In this document: positions 27,682 to 36,945 of the stretch, in pieces
How the letters are laid out: each line of letters begins with the position of its first letter
How positions within the stretch are numbered: the first letter of the stretch is position 1
Source: Brachybacterium sp. P6-10-X1
GTDB lineage: Bacteria > Actinomycetota > Actinomycetes > Actinomycetales > Dermabacteraceae
Direction of reading: 5' to 3'
Length of the DNA: 64,000 bases
Assembly: GCF_001969445.1 (NCBI RefSeq)
Contig: NZ_CP017297.1
Coordinates: forward strand, 1,736,001-1,800,000
Translations under genes and position numbers: made by a program
The notes under the pieces: generated by a model
Seen by the model: the letters and a program-made list of their open reading frames with translations, nothing else
What the model was told of the DNA's origin: nothing
Databases searched by the model: none

Positions 27682-27876
27682 TGCAGCCTCCGCTCCCCGG
27701 GTCGGACGTCTCCGCCGCGCGCACGGCGATCCCGGGAGATCCGGGCACCGTGAACCGGCGATGTGCGACCCGACCCATACGCCGCACCTATCCAGTATCG
27801 ATGATGCCGGGCCGCATCCCTGACGCTCCGGCCGATCCACACCGGATCGTCACAGCGCCACCACCTGAACTTACGC

Positions 27877-27893
27877 GAGCGTAGGTTACGCTC
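27877..27893 (+). promoter_or_regulatory. Palindrome directly before hlyIII (candidate operator)
   Basis: GAGCGTA-GGT-TACGCTC is a perfect 7-bp inverted repeat ending 6 bp before the ATG at 27900, in the wider context ttacgcgagcgtaggttacgctcgg, which repeats tacgc(t/g) words. A TetR-like repressor could bind here. It leaves little room for a leader, so transcription probably starts within or just before it. Confidence 0.5.
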
Positions 27894-27899
27894 GGCGCC

Positions 27900-28721
27900 A
27901 TGCACAACAGTTCCCACACCGAGCGCGGTCCGCATGTCGATGCGGCGCTGCGCGAGGCCGTGGAGGCGGTCGCCGAGTCGGGGGCCCCACCCACCGTGGC
28001 CGACGCGGAGATCCCCACCGCGGACACGCATCCCTTCGCCCCGCGGAGCCTGACCCGGGCGATGGCGGCACGGGCACGGAAGCTCGGGCTGCAGCTGCCC
28101 AAGCCCCGGCTGCGCGGCGTGCTCCACCTGATCGCCTTCCCCGCCTCGCTGGTGGTGGGTCTGCTGCTGGTCGTCCTGGGCGAAACGCTCACGATCCGTC
28201 TGGCCTGCGCCGTGTTCGTGCTGACCGCGGGGATGCTGTTCGGGGTCAGCGCTGTCTACCACCGCGGCACCTGGTCCCCGCAGCGTGCGATCATGCTGCG
28301 CCGCTTCGACCACGCGAACATCTTCTTGATCATCGCGGGCACATACACGCCGCTCGCGGTGATCCTGCTGGCTCCTCGTCAGGCGCTGACGCTGCTCGGG
28401 ATCGCCTGGGGCGGCGCCCTGATCGGGGTGTGCTTCCGCCTGTTCTGGACCGGAGCACCGCGCTGGCTCTACGTGCCGGCCTATATCGCCCTGGGCTGGG
28501 TCGCGGTCTTCTACATGCCCGCCCTGTACGCCACGGGAGGCGCGGCCGTGGTCTGGCTGCTGATCCTGGGCGGACTGGCCTACACGGTGGGAGCGATCGT
28601 CTACGGCCTCAAGAAGCCGAACCCGTCACCGGCATGGTTCGGATTCCACGAGGTCTTCCACGCGGGCACGCTGATCGGCTTCGGCTGCCACTTCGCGGCG
28701 GTCGCGACCGCGGTCCTGTGA
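27900..28721 (+). CDS. Hemolysin III / PAQR-family membrane protein
   Basis: 273 residues: a ~75-residue soluble N-terminal extension, then about seven TM helices with HlyIII/TrhA landmarks: PKPRLRGVLHLIAFPASLVV, FGVSAVYHRGTWSPQRAIMLRRFDHANIFLIIAGTYTP, and the C-terminal metal-site region FHEVFHAGTLIGFGCHF. The conserved His/Ser/Asp residues of the family are present. Bacterial members influence membrane fluidity. The N-terminal extension is longer than usual. Divergent from uppS. Confidence 0.92.
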   Translation: MHNSSHTERGPHVDAALREAVEAVAESGAPPTVADAEIPTADTHPFAPRSLTRAMAARARKLGLQLPKPRLRGVLHLIAFPASLVVGLLLVVLGETLTIRLACAVFVLTAGMLFGVSAVYHRGTWSPQRAIMLRRFDHANIFLIIAGTYTPLAVILLAPRQALTLLGIAWGGALIGVCFRLFWTGAPRWLYVPAYIALGWVAVFYMPALYATGGAAVVWLLILGGLAYTVGAIVYGLKKPNPSPAWFGFHEVFHAGTLIGFGCHFAAVATAVL

Positions 28722-28776
28722 CCCCCGGGGCCGGTACCTCCCGAGCCCGCGAGCCCCAGCCGCTCGTCCGCTGACC

Positions 28777-29211
28777 TCAGCGGCGGTCGTCGCCGTCGGA
28801 GTCGGTCGCCCGGTCGGTCCCAGCGTCATCCGCGCCGTCGGTCGAGCTGCGATCGTCACCGTCGGCCCCACCGCCATCTGCACCGTCGGTCGCGCGGCGG
28901 TCGTCGGCCCCGGAATCATCCTCCTCGGCGGTGCCACCGCTGACCTCCGCACGATCACCCTCGGCACGCTCCGCCTCCTGCTCGGCCTTCGCGCGCGCCT
29001 CGGCCTCGTTGCGGGCGCGGACCCGGCGGGTCCGGCGGGTCATGTCCAGCACCAGCAGCACCACGGCCACGGCGAGGATGAACATCGCGAAGAAGCCGGG
29101 CAGCCCCGGGGAGACGGTGACCGAGGTGAAGCCGCCGTCGTCGGAGGGGATCGGGTTCGCGAGCAGGATGCCGCCGGCGGCGGGCACCGCACCCGGCGAA
29201 GCCCCGATCAC
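28777..29211 (-). CDS. Single-TM protein with acidic low-complexity tail
   Basis: 144 residues. A short N-terminal segment (GGILLANPIPSDDGGFTSVTVSPG) precedes one TM helix (FFAMFILAVAVVLLVLDM), a basic stretch TRRTRRVRAR, an E/A/R coiled stretch and a D/G/S/T-rich tail. The GTG at 29211 overlaps the mca stop as GTGA, so it is translationally coupled to mca. The position after mca is conserved in actinobacteria, but the function is unknown. Confidence 0.75.
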   Translation of the reverse strand: MIGASPGAVPAAGGILLANPIPSDDGGFTSVTVSPGLPGFFAMFILAVAVVLLVLDMTRRTRRVRARNEAEARAKAEQEAERAEGDRAEVSGGTAEEDDSGADDRRATDGADGGGADGDDRSSTDGADDAGTDRATDSDGDDRR

Positions 29212-30119
29212 GGTCGCGCCTCGATCGCTTCGTGGCGCAGGCCGGCGAACAGGTCGTGCTCGGGCAGCTTCACCCCGATGCGGGAGATGTGCAGCTCGTA
29301 GTCCTCGGTGCCCCACACCTCCGTCTCGACGTCGTGCGAGATGCGGAAGAACGGCCCGTCGGGATCCACCTGGGTCGCGTGGGCGCGCAGCGCGTCATCG
29401 CGCACCCCGAGATACGCCCGCACGTCGATGCGCGTGGTCAGCAGCCGATCGGTCGACTCGTCGAGGCGCTGCAGCATCTGCTCCAGTTCCTCGTTCGGCG
29501 TCCCCGCGGCGCGCATGTGCCGCGCGACGGCCGAGAACCGCTGCCGATGGAAACCGTTGATGTAGTAGAGCTTGGCGACCGTCCAGGGCTCACCGAGCTC
29601 CGGCGCGTAATCGGGATCGGCCGCGAGATCGAAGGCCGCGAGGCTGACCCGGTTGGTCTGGATGTGGTCCGGGTGCGGATAGCCGCCGTTCTCGTCGTAC
29701 GTGGTCAGCACGTGCGGGCGCAGCCGACGCAGGGCCTCCACCAGCGGGGCGGCCGCCTCCTCGACGGGCAGGGTCGCGAAGCTGCCTTCCGGCAGCGGCG
29801 GCATCGGGTCGCCCTCGGGAAGTCCCGAGTCGACGAATCCCAACCACTCGTGGTCCACCCCGAGGATCTCCTGGGCCGTGGCCATCTCGCGGCGACGCAC
29901 CGAGGGCATGAGCTCCGGGGTGAGCGTCGGATCATCGCGCAGGCGCGGATTGAGGACGTCGCCGCGCTCGCCACCGGTGCAGGTGATGACCGTGACCTGG
30001 GCACCTTCCCGGGCGTAGCGCGCGGTGGTTCCGGCGCCCTTGGAGGATTCGTCGTCCGGATGCGCGTGGACGGCCACCATCCGCAGGGTCTCATCAGGGG
30101 CGGGCAGCTGGACGGTCAC
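29208..30119 (-). CDS. mca: Mycothiol S-conjugate amidase
   Basis: 303 residues. Zinc-site motif AVHAHPDDESSKGAGT, catalytic and ligand region TCTGGERGDVLNP, EWLGFVDSGLPEGDPMPPLPEGSF (typical of Mca rather than MshB), and the third zinc ligand in YDENGGYPHPDHI. Mca cleaves mycothiol conjugates of toxins to give a mercapturic acid for export. The GTG at 30119 follows GAGGAG by about 5 bp. Divergent from the DUF4307 gene; downstream gene overlaps its stop. Confidence 0.95.
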   Translation of the reverse strand: MTVQLPAPDETLRMVAVHAHPDDESSKGAGTTARYAREGAQVTVITCTGGERGDVLNPRLRDDPTLTPELMPSVRRREMATAQEILGVDHEWLGFVDSGLPEGDPMPPLPEGSFATLPVEEAAAPLVEALRRLRPHVLTTYDENGGYPHPDHIQTNRVSLAAFDLAADPDYAPELGEPWTVAKLYYINGFHRQRFSAVARHMRAAGTPNEELEQMLQRLDESTDRLLTTRIDVRAYLGVRDDALRAHATQVDPDGPFFRISHDVETEVWGTEDYELHISRIGVKLPEHDLFAGLRHEAIEARP

Positions 30120-30329
30120 GATTCTCCTCGGCGACGACGGGACGGGGACGAGGCCCCCCGGGGACCGGTACGGCTCCGCGAACCGGGGCGGCACCAGCGC
30201 CCGATCCTACGCCACCGCACCTGAGGGGACCCCGCACCCGTCGCGGCCGCCGCACCGACGTGACCGGTCCCTCTCGAGTCGCCCGCGCCCCTGGGAGACC
30301 GGACGGTCGGGCTCTGGGAAGATGAGGGC

Positions 30330-30725
30330 ATGAACGGCACTGTGCAGCGTCCGGCGGACAGATACGGCGCACCGCTGCTCTCGAAGCGCGCCGCGCGGGT
30401 GCTCGTCGCCCTCGCCGCGATCGCGCTCCTCGCCGTCGTCGCCCTGGTGGGCTACTGGACGACGACGAGCTCACCGATCCGTTCCCAGATGGTCGGGTAC
30501 GACCACCTCGCCGACGACGTCATCGCCGTGGACTACACGGTCACGATGGATCCGGGCACCGGGGCGACGTGTCGGATCCAGGCCATGAACGAGGGCCGCG
30601 CCCAGGTCGGCTTCGTGGAGACGACCATCCCGCCGCAGACCGACCGTCGCACTGCTCATCACGTGGAGATCTCCACCCAGGGCGAAGCGGTCTCCGCCGA
30701 AGTCCTGGGCTGCGACCCCACCTGA
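30330..30725 (+). CDS. DUF4307 membrane protein
   Basis: 131 residues. An N-terminal RY(G)APL motif, one TM helix (VLVALAAIALLAVVALVGYW), then a short extracytoplasmic DUF4307 domain (DDVIAVDYTVTMDPGTGATCRIQAMNEGRAQVGFVETTIPP). The family sits between mca and greA in many actinobacteria (Rv1081c position). Function unknown. Confidence 0.88.
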   Translation: MNGTVQRPADRYGAPLLSKRAARVLVALAAIALLAVVALVGYWTTTSSPIRSQMVGYDHLADDVIAVDYTVTMDPGTGATCRIQAMNEGRAQVGFVETTIPPQTDRRTAHHVEISTQGEAVSAEVLGCDPT

Positions 30726-30958
30726 GCCGTCAGACCCTGCGACACCGCCGCGGAGTCGATTACTCGGATCGCGAAATCACCCCGGAGATCCCGGGGGCGG
30801 GGAAACGAGCGGTGTAAGGTATTCCGAAACCGGCATCCCGCCGGCGATCATCACCCGCAGCACGGGGCGCATGAGGACATGTGCCCCGTGATTCGCGTAT
30901 AGGGGCCCTTTCTCGGGATTCCCCGTGCGCACGGACCGAAGACGACAGGAGTGAACCC

Positions 30959-31450
30959 ATGAGCAGCCAGCCGAATGGCGCCTGGCTCACCCAGGACGCG
31001 TACGACCGCCTGGCCAAGGAGCTCGCCGAGCTCGAGGGGCCGGGTCGCACCGACATCGCGGAGCGCATCGCCGCTGCCCGCGACGAGGGCGACCTCAAGG
31101 AGAACGGTGGATATCACGCCGCCCGCGAGGAGCAGGGGAAGATGGAGGCGCGCATCGCCGACCTCCAGCGCCTGCTGAAGAACGCCGTGGTCGGCGAGTC
31201 GCCGAAGGACGACGGCGTCGTCGAGCCCGGCATGGTCGTCAGCATCACCCTGGCCGGCAAGGACCGCACGTTCCTGCTCGGCAACCGCGAGATCGCCGAA
31301 GGTTCCTCCCAGCTCGAGGTGTACTCCACCGAGTCGCCGCTGGGCAGCGCGATCCACGGCTCGAAGGTGGGCGACACGGTCGACTACACCGCGCCGACCG
31401 GTAAGTCGTTCCCGATCGAGATCCTCAAGGCCAGCCCGTACCAGCCGTGA
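30959..31450 (+). CDS. greA: Transcription elongation factor GreA
   Basis: 163 residues. N-terminal coiled coil with the tip acidic residues (WLTQDAYDRLAKELAELEGPGRTDIAERIAAARDEGDLKENGGYHAAREEQGKMEARIADLQ) and a C-terminal FKBP-like domain (YSTESPLGSAIHGSKVGDTVDYTAP). Stimulates transcript cleavage by backtracked RNA polymerase. ATG at 30959 with CAGGAGTG upstream. Strong terminator follows. Confidence 0.96.
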   Translation: MSSQPNGAWLTQDAYDRLAKELAELEGPGRTDIAERIAAARDEGDLKENGGYHAAREEQGKMEARIADLQRLLKNAVVGESPKDDGVVEPGMVVSITLAGKDRTFLLGNREIAEGSSQLEVYSTESPLGSAIHGSKVGDTVDYTAPTGKSFPIEILKASPYQP

Positions 31451-31492
31451 GCCGTGCCGCGCTCAGCCGATGAGCGCAGCACCCTCGCACCA

Positions 31493-31541
31493 CGACGACG
31501 GCCCCCGAACCCGGCTCACGCCGGATCGGGGGCCGTCGTCG
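31493..31541. terminator. Strong bidirectional hairpin between greA and the AI-2E permease gene
   Basis: A perfect 16-bp stem: CGACGACGGCCCCCGA (31493-31508) and its complement at 31526-31541 around a 17-base loop. Located 42 bp after greA and 7 bp before the end of the convergent permease gene. Confidence 0.8.
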
Positions 31542-31548
31542 TCCGTGG

Positions 31549-33027
31549 TCACGGGCGGGAGGAGGGCGGCTCCTCGGCGCCCGGCGCCGGGCCTGGTCCC
31601 TCGTCGGCGTCCGGATCGCTCGGAGCCCGCTGGTCAGGGAGCGGATCGTGCGGCGCCGGATCGTCCGAAGCCCGGTCACCGGAGCCCCGATCGTCAGGGG
31701 CGGGATCCGCCGTACCCGTCGCCGGCGTCGTTCCCGCCGGCCCGACGGCGGGCTCAGCGCCGCCCGACTGATCGCCCGGGGCGATCCCAGCCGACGCGGT
31801 TCCGACGGCCGCTCCGGCCGGCCCCGCCTCGCGCGGCGCCCCGAGCCCGGCGCGGGCGGACTGGGCGTGGGCGCGGGAGGCGGCGCCGATCGCGGCGAAA
31901 TGGTCCGCGATGGCTTGGTCCGATCCCAGCTCGGGGCTGGGGTCGCGGCCGACGATGTACAGCAGCGTGGCATTGACGAAGGCGATCACCGGGATCGCGA
32001 ACAGCGCCCCGGGGATCCCGGCGATCATCGCGCCGCCGGCGACGCCGAGGAACACCGCCAGCGGATGCAGCTCCACGGCCTTGCCCATCAGGAACGGCTG
32101 GAGGATGTTGCTCTCGAGCTGCTGGACCAGCAGCACGATGCCGAGCATGATCAGCGCGAAGACCCAGTTCTGCAGCACCAGCACCAGCAGAATCGCGATC
32201 GCCCCGGAGGCGATCGCGCCCACCAGGGGCACGAAGGAGAACAAGAAGACCAGCAGCCAGATCGGCACCGCGTAGGAACCCATGCCGAGGAAGACCATGC
32301 CGAGGGCGATGCCGACGGCGTCGACCGCGGCCACCATGATCTGGGTGCGCACGTAGGCCGACAGCGCCTTCCAGCCGCGCCGGAACGCCTCGTGGGTGCC
32401 CAGGCGGGCGGCCGGCGGCATCAGGCCCACCACCCAGCGCCAGATCGTCGGGCCGCTGGAGAGCAGGAAGAACAGCGTGAACAGGCAGATCACGATGCCG
32501 GTGGCGAGGTTGCCGACCACGGCTGCCGTGCTCACCGCCGAGTTCACCAGGGTCTCCGCGTTCTCCTGCAGCTTCGTGAGCCCCTCGTCGATCGCCGAGC
32601 TGATCATGGTGTCGTCGATCTGGAACGTGGTCGTCACCCAGGTCGTCAGGGACTGGAAACCATAGACGGCCTTGGCCTGGATGTCGGCCCACTGCGCGAT
32701 CAGCTGCCGTCCGGCCAGGGTGAACATGCCTGCGACCACCAGCAGCAGTCCCAGCAGGGCGACGCCGCTGGCCGCAGCGTGTCCCAGGAAGGTGTAGCGC
32801 GTGAGGATCTTGACCACGGGGGTCAGCAGCACGGCCAGCAGCACGGCCAGCAGCACCGGGATCAGGATCCCGGTCACCTGCAGGGCGCCGTAGAGGATCA
32901 CGGTGGCGGCGGCGACGATCACGATGATCCGCCAGGACCACGCGGCGAGCCGACGGATCCCCAGCGGGATCTCCTCGACCTCCGGGGCGAGGCCGGGTGC
33001 CCGCGGGGTGGGGCGCAGCTTCGTCAT
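31549..33027 (-). CDS. AI-2E family transporter (TqsA-like permease)
   Basis: 492 residues. After ~30 cytoplasmic residues there are paired N-terminal helices (IIVIVAAATVILYGALQVTGILIPVLLAVLLAVLLTP), a soluble segment, and further helices including the hallmark LLVFLFSFVPLVGAIASGAIAILLVL and LEPFL-like SNILQPFLMGKAVELHPLAVFLGVAGG. A long C-terminal tail (~110 residues) is P/G/A/D-rich and probably disordered. The family includes the AI-2 exporter TqsA and Na+/H+-type exporters, so the substrate is open. ATG at 33027. Confidence 0.9.
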   Translation of the reverse strand: MTKLRPTPRAPGLAPEVEEIPLGIRRLAAWSWRIIVIVAAATVILYGALQVTGILIPVLLAVLLAVLLTPVVKILTRYTFLGHAAASGVALLGLLLVVAGMFTLAGRQLIAQWADIQAKAVYGFQSLTTWVTTTFQIDDTMISSAIDEGLTKLQENAETLVNSAVSTAAVVGNLATGIVICLFTLFFLLSSGPTIWRWVVGLMPPAARLGTHEAFRRGWKALSAYVRTQIMVAAVDAVGIALGMVFLGMGSYAVPIWLLVFLFSFVPLVGAIASGAIAILLVLVLQNWVFALIMLGIVLLVQQLESNILQPFLMGKAVELHPLAVFLGVAGGAMIAGIPGALFAIPVIAFVNATLLYIVGRDPSPELGSDQAIADHFAAIGAASRAHAQSARAGLGAPREAGPAGAAVGTASAGIAPGDQSGGAEPAVGPAGTTPATGTADPAPDDRGSGDRASDDPAPHDPLPDQRAPSDPDADEGPGPAPGAEEPPSSRP

Positions 33028-33228
33028 GGGCTTCCTTCCATCGAGCACCAGGTCGGCTGCGGGCATCCTAGTCGGACGCTCTCGTCCCCGCGCACTCGAC
33101 ATCGTCCCCGTCGGATCCGGTCAGGGCTCCGGGCCCCGCCCTCGTGTCCGCATCACGTCGACGAAGGTCGGCCCTGGCTTGACCGTCGGACGGAGCAGGC
33201 GGGCGTTCGGCCCCGATACCGTGATCCC

Positions 33229-34098
33229 ATGCACCTCGCCGATCCCTCCTCCCCGTCCGGCCCGTCCGCCGCCGACCGGCCGGTCCGTCCGGCCGCCGTC
33301 GCGGAGACCGGCGCACCGGTCCCGACCGATGCCGCGGTGCCTGCCGAATCCGCCCTCTCGATCCGCGGACTGCGCAAGTCCTTCGGCCGGACCGAGGTGG
33401 TCCACGGGATCTCCCTCGACGTCCCGCGCGGGTCCTTCTACGGCATGGTCGGCCCCAACGGCGCCGGCAAGACGACCACCCTGTCGATGGCCACCGGGCT
33501 GCTGCGCCCCGACGGCGGTGCCGCGCACGTGCTCGGCACCGACATGTGGGCCGACCCCACGCGGGCCAAGGAACAGCTCGGCGTGCTGGCCGACGGACTG
33601 CGCACCTTCGACCGCCTGACCGGTCGTGAGCTGCTGACCTACGTCGGTCTGATCCGCGGCATGGAGCCCGATGTCGTCCAGGAGCGGATGGAGTCCCTGC
33701 TGGCGGCGCTGGACCTGGCCGACGAGGACGGCAAGCTCGTCGTCGACTACTCGGCGGGCATGACCAAGAAGGTGCTGCTGGCCAGCGCCCTCCTGCACGC
33801 ACCGCGACTGCTCGTGCTCGATGAGCCGCTCGAAGCCGTCGACCCGGTCTCCGCGCAGGTGATCCGGAAGATCCTCACGGCCTACGTCGACGGGGGCGGC
33901 ACCGTGGTGCTCTCCAGCCACGCCATGGAGCTGGTGGAGGGACTGTGCAGCCACGTCTCGATCATCGCCGGCGGGGAGCTGCTCGCCGCCGGGACGCTCG
34001 ACGAGGTGCGCCGGGGCGGCAGCCTCGTGCAGACCTTCATCGACCTCGTCGGCGGCGGCGACGTCGCGGAAGGGAGCCTGTCGTGGCTGGAGTCCTGA
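33229..34098 (+). CDS. ABC transporter ATP-binding protein
   Basis: 289 residues. Proline/alanine-rich N-terminus of ~40 residues, then Walker A GPNGAGKTTT, signature variant VDYSAGMTKKVLLASALL (YSAGM instead of LSGGQ), Walker B LLVLDEPLEAVDP and H-loop VVLSSHAME. The altered signature is common in ABC-2 exporter ATPases of this type. Its 3' end overlaps the permease start by 16 bp. Confidence 0.92.
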   Translation: MHLADPSSPSGPSAADRPVRPAAVAETGAPVPTDAAVPAESALSIRGLRKSFGRTEVVHGISLDVPRGSFYGMVGPNGAGKTTTLSMATGLLRPDGGAAHVLGTDMWADPTRAKEQLGVLADGLRTFDRLTGRELLTYVGLIRGMEPDVVQERMESLLAALDLADEDGKLVVDYSAGMTKKVLLASALLHAPRLLVLDEPLEAVDPVSAQVIRKILTAYVDGGGTVVLSSHAMELVEGLCSHVSIIAGGELLAAGTLDEVRRGGSLVQTFIDLVGGGDVAEGSLSWLES

Positions 34099-35795
34099 GC
34101 AGCGAGCACGCCGCGACCGCCTCTGCGACCGACGTCCACCACGGCTCGGTGGCCCAGACCTCCCTCGTGCGGCTCCATCTGCGCCTGAAATGGACGCTGT
34201 GGAAGCGCTCCTACCGCAAGAACGTCGGCAAGCTCATCGGCACCCTCATCGGGGCGCTGTACAGCGTGGGCGGCCTGGTCGGACTGGTGTTCGCCTTCCT
34301 GGGAACCACCCTGTGGGCCGGGGAGGGCGACGCCTTCGGGCTGGTCATCCGCGGTCTGGGGACGGTGACGGTGCTGGCGTGGTTCCTGATCCCCGTGCTG
34401 GCCTTCGGGGTGGACGACACCCTGGATCCGCGCTCCTTCGCCCTGTTCCCGCGCAGCGCGAAGGATTTGCAGCCGGGGCTGTTCGCCGCCGCCGCCCTCA
34501 GCCTGCCCAGCCTGTTCACCCTGCTTGCCGTGGGCATCGCCACGGCCTTCGAGGTGCTGTGGCTGGTGCTGTTCGGCCAGGGCGTGGGGTGGATCCTCGC
34601 GGCCGTCGTGCTGCTGGTCCCCGCCAACCTGGCCGGAGTGGTGCTGTGCCTGCTGCTGCCGCGGGCCTGGTTCGCGCACTCGGCGAGCAAGGCCTCCTCC
34701 CGCAGCGGCCGCGAGCTCGGCGGCATCGTCGCGATGATGGTGATGTTCGCGGCGATCTACGGCTTCTCCCTCGGCATGCAGCGCATCGAGGACCTGGACT
34801 TCGAGAAGATCCGGCAGTGGTTGCCCGGTGTGGTCGACGCGCTCGCGTGGACGCCGTTCGGGGCGCTATTCTCGGTGCCGATGGATCTCGCCGAGGGCGC
34901 CGTGCTGCCGGCACTGGGGCGGCTGCTGATCGGAGCGGCCGCGATCGCGCTCACCTGGCTGTGGTGGCGCCGCTCGATCGATGCCTCCCTCACCTCCGCG
35001 CTGAGCGGCGACGCCTCCTCGGGCACCACGAAGGTCTCCGCCCTGGTGCCGCGGTGGGCGAAGCCCTCCCCCTTCGGGGCGGTGCTGGGCAAGTCGCTGC
35101 GCTACTGGCGGCGCGACACCCGCTACCTGGCCGCGATCGGCATCTACCCGCTGATCATCGTGTTCTTCGTGGCGATGGGCCTGATGCTGCCCGAGTCGCG
35201 ACCGATGATGCTCACGATGACCGTGTTCATGTGCGGCCTGAGCGGGGTCAGCCTGTGCAACGAGATCGGCTTCGACGGCCCCTCGGGCTGGGTCAACATC
35301 ACCGCGAACCTGCCCGCGCGGGCGAATCTGCTGGGCCGAGTCGCCGCGATCGCGGTGCTCATGGTGCCGCCGGTGCTGGTGATCACGGCGGTGCTGCCGC
35401 TGCTGTACGACATGGCGCACCTGATCCCGCTGGTGATGCTGGCCTCCGTCGGCGTCATGATCTCGGGCTGGGGGTCCTCGGTCGCGGTCGGCGCGATCAT
35501 GCCGTACCCGGCCTCGCCGCCCGGCACCAACCCGATGAAGGACAAGTCGGCCTCGAGCGCCAACGCGATGCTCACGATGGCGATCGCGATGGTCTCCGTG
35601 TTCGTCGCGCAGATCCCGACGATCGGCCTGGCGATCTGGGGCCTGGTCGTCGGCAGCGAGACGCTTCTGCTGGTGGCGGGGCTGGTCTCCCTGGTGCTGG
35701 GCACGGTCGCCTTCTGGGTGGGGCTGCGGATCGGCACGACGCGTCTGGAGTCGCGCTATCCGGACCTGTTCCAGAAGGTCCGCGACTTCCTCTGA
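34083..35795 (+). CDS. ABC exporter permease, ~12-TM
   Basis: 570 residues with about 12 hydrophobic helices in two halves (for example LIGTLIGALYSVGGLVGLVFAF, VLAWFLIPVLAFGVDD, LFTLLAVGIATAFEVLWLVLF, later IYPLIIVFFVAMGLMLP and MLTMAIAMVSVFVAQIPTIG). An internal motif DPRSFALFPRSAKDLQPGL is conserved in this actinobacterial permease family. The GTG at 34083 has GGGAG about 6 bp upstream and overlaps the ATPase gene. Substrate unknown. Confidence 0.88.
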   Translation: MAGVLSSEHAATASATDVHHGSVAQTSLVRLHLRLKWTLWKRSYRKNVGKLIGTLIGALYSVGGLVGLVFAFLGTTLWAGEGDAFGLVIRGLGTVTVLAWFLIPVLAFGVDDTLDPRSFALFPRSAKDLQPGLFAAAALSLPSLFTLLAVGIATAFEVLWLVLFGQGVGWILAAVVLLVPANLAGVVLCLLLPRAWFAHSASKASSRSGRELGGIVAMMVMFAAIYGFSLGMQRIEDLDFEKIRQWLPGVVDALAWTPFGALFSVPMDLAEGAVLPALGRLLIGAAAIALTWLWWRRSIDASLTSALSGDASSGTTKVSALVPRWAKPSPFGAVLGKSLRYWRRDTRYLAAIGIYPLIIVFFVAMGLMLPESRPMMLTMTVFMCGLSGVSLCNEIGFDGPSGWVNITANLPARANLLGRVAAIAVLMVPPVLVITAVLPLLYDMAHLIPLVMLASVGVMISGWGSSVAVGAIMPYPASPPGTNPMKDKSASSANAMLTMAIAMVSVFVAQIPTIGLAIWGLVVGSETLLLVAGLVSLVLGTVAFWVGLRIGTTRLESRYPDLFQKVRDFL

Positions 35796-36374
35796 GGAGA
35801 CCGACCGGGCCGGCGGCTGCCCGGACCGCCTCGGCGGCGGGTGCCCGGACCGCCCTGGCGGCGCATACCTGGACCAGCCCGGCGGCGCATCCCCGGCCCC
35901 GGACACGACGCGCACCTGCATCGCCACCGAGCCCGCCCTACATCGCCACCAAGCCCGCCCTGCATCGCCACCAAGCCCGCCCTGCACGCGTCTACGGCCC
36001 CGGCCCGACACGCGACAGTTCCAGGCCGACTCGCGCGCCCATTCCACGGAAACGACCCGGATCCGCCACGGATCCGTGGAACCGCTCCGCGTGTCGCGAG
36101 CAGAGACCCCATCGCGCCACGGGACGAGCCCATCGCGCGCCACGGGACGACCCCGTCGCGCCACGGGACTGCCCCGGTCGCGTCACGGGGACGGGGCCCC
36201 ATCGCACGCCACGGGGAGAGACACCGCGCGTCACGCGCATCGGCGCCCGCCGCGGGGCGCCCGCTCCGTGCGTATCGCGGGTCGATGTTCATCGTCCTGA
36301 CGCTGACGCTGTCCTGACGCGGACATCGTCCTGTCGCTGACGCCGTCCGACGCGCGCCTCGTGCGTGCTGCGGG
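35796..36374. repeat. Intergenic region built of degenerate tandem repeats
   Basis: 579 bp between the exporter permease and the convergent rimI with no credible gene. Part one (about 35919-35990) repeats catcgccaccaagcccgccc roughly three times. Part two (about 36110-36230) repeats variants of catcgcgcgccacgggacga five or so times. A third stretch (about 36290-36350) repeats gtcctgacgc-type words. Frames through it are repeat-encoded and lack starts with ribosome sites. Confidence 0.7.
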
Positions 36375-36944
36375 TCAACCGGCCAGTGCGCGCTGCATGA
36401 CCAGAGCGTCGATCTGCCGGCCTCGGATCCGGTAGTAGCCGCGGCGGCGGTCGATCTCGCGGTACCCGGCGGCGGTGTAGAAGCGGCGCGCGCGGGCGTT
36501 GTCCTCGCGCACCTCGAGCAGCATCGACTCGGCGCCCGCGTCACGGGCCTGCTGCTCGCACCAGGTCAGCAGCGCGCGGCCGATGCCGTCTCCCTCGCGG
36601 AGAGTGCCGATGGTGTGCAGGTCGGCCAGGTCGCCGGCGACCATGATCCCGGCGTATCCCAGCAGTCGCCCCTGCGCGGCGGGTCCGTCGGCGGCGAGGA
36701 CGTAGCGGCGGTCGGGATGGGCGATCTCCTCGGCGAGCTGGAAGACGGTCCAGGACTCGTCGGGGAACAGCTCGAGCTCGGCGTGGGCGATCTCCTCCAC
36801 GTCCTCGAGGGTCGCGGGACGCAGGCTCCAGCCCCTCGCAGGCTCTGCAGCACCGACAGGTTCCGACGCGCTCCCGGCCGTTCCCTCGACGCGAGCACTG
36901 CCGACTCCGTCCGCGGACGTCCCGTCTCCGCGAGGGTCCCTCAT
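36375..36944 (-). CDS. rimI: GNAT N-acetyltransferase, RimI-like
   Basis: 189 residues. The first ~40 are a low-complexity extension; the GNAT domain follows: SLRPATLEDVEEIAHAELELFPDESW, LADLHTIGTLREGDGIGRALLTWCEQQARD (acetyl-CoA pyrophosphate loop variant in EGDGIGRAL) and ESMLLEVREDNARARRFYTAAGYREI. RimI acetylates the N-terminal alanine of ribosomal protein S18. The ATG at 36944 lies 1 bp after the tsaB stop. tsaD, which usually follows, is not present in this window. Confidence 0.9.
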   Translation of the reverse strand: MRDPRGDGTSADGVGSARVEGTAGSASEPVGAAEPARGWSLRPATLEDVEEIAHAELELFPDESWTVFQLAEEIAHPDRRYVLAADGPAAQGRLLGYAGIMVAGDLADLHTIGTLREGDGIGRALLTWCEQQARDAGAESMLLEVREDNARARRFYTAAGYREIDRRRGYYRIRGRQIDALVMQRALAG

Positions 36945-36945
36945 C

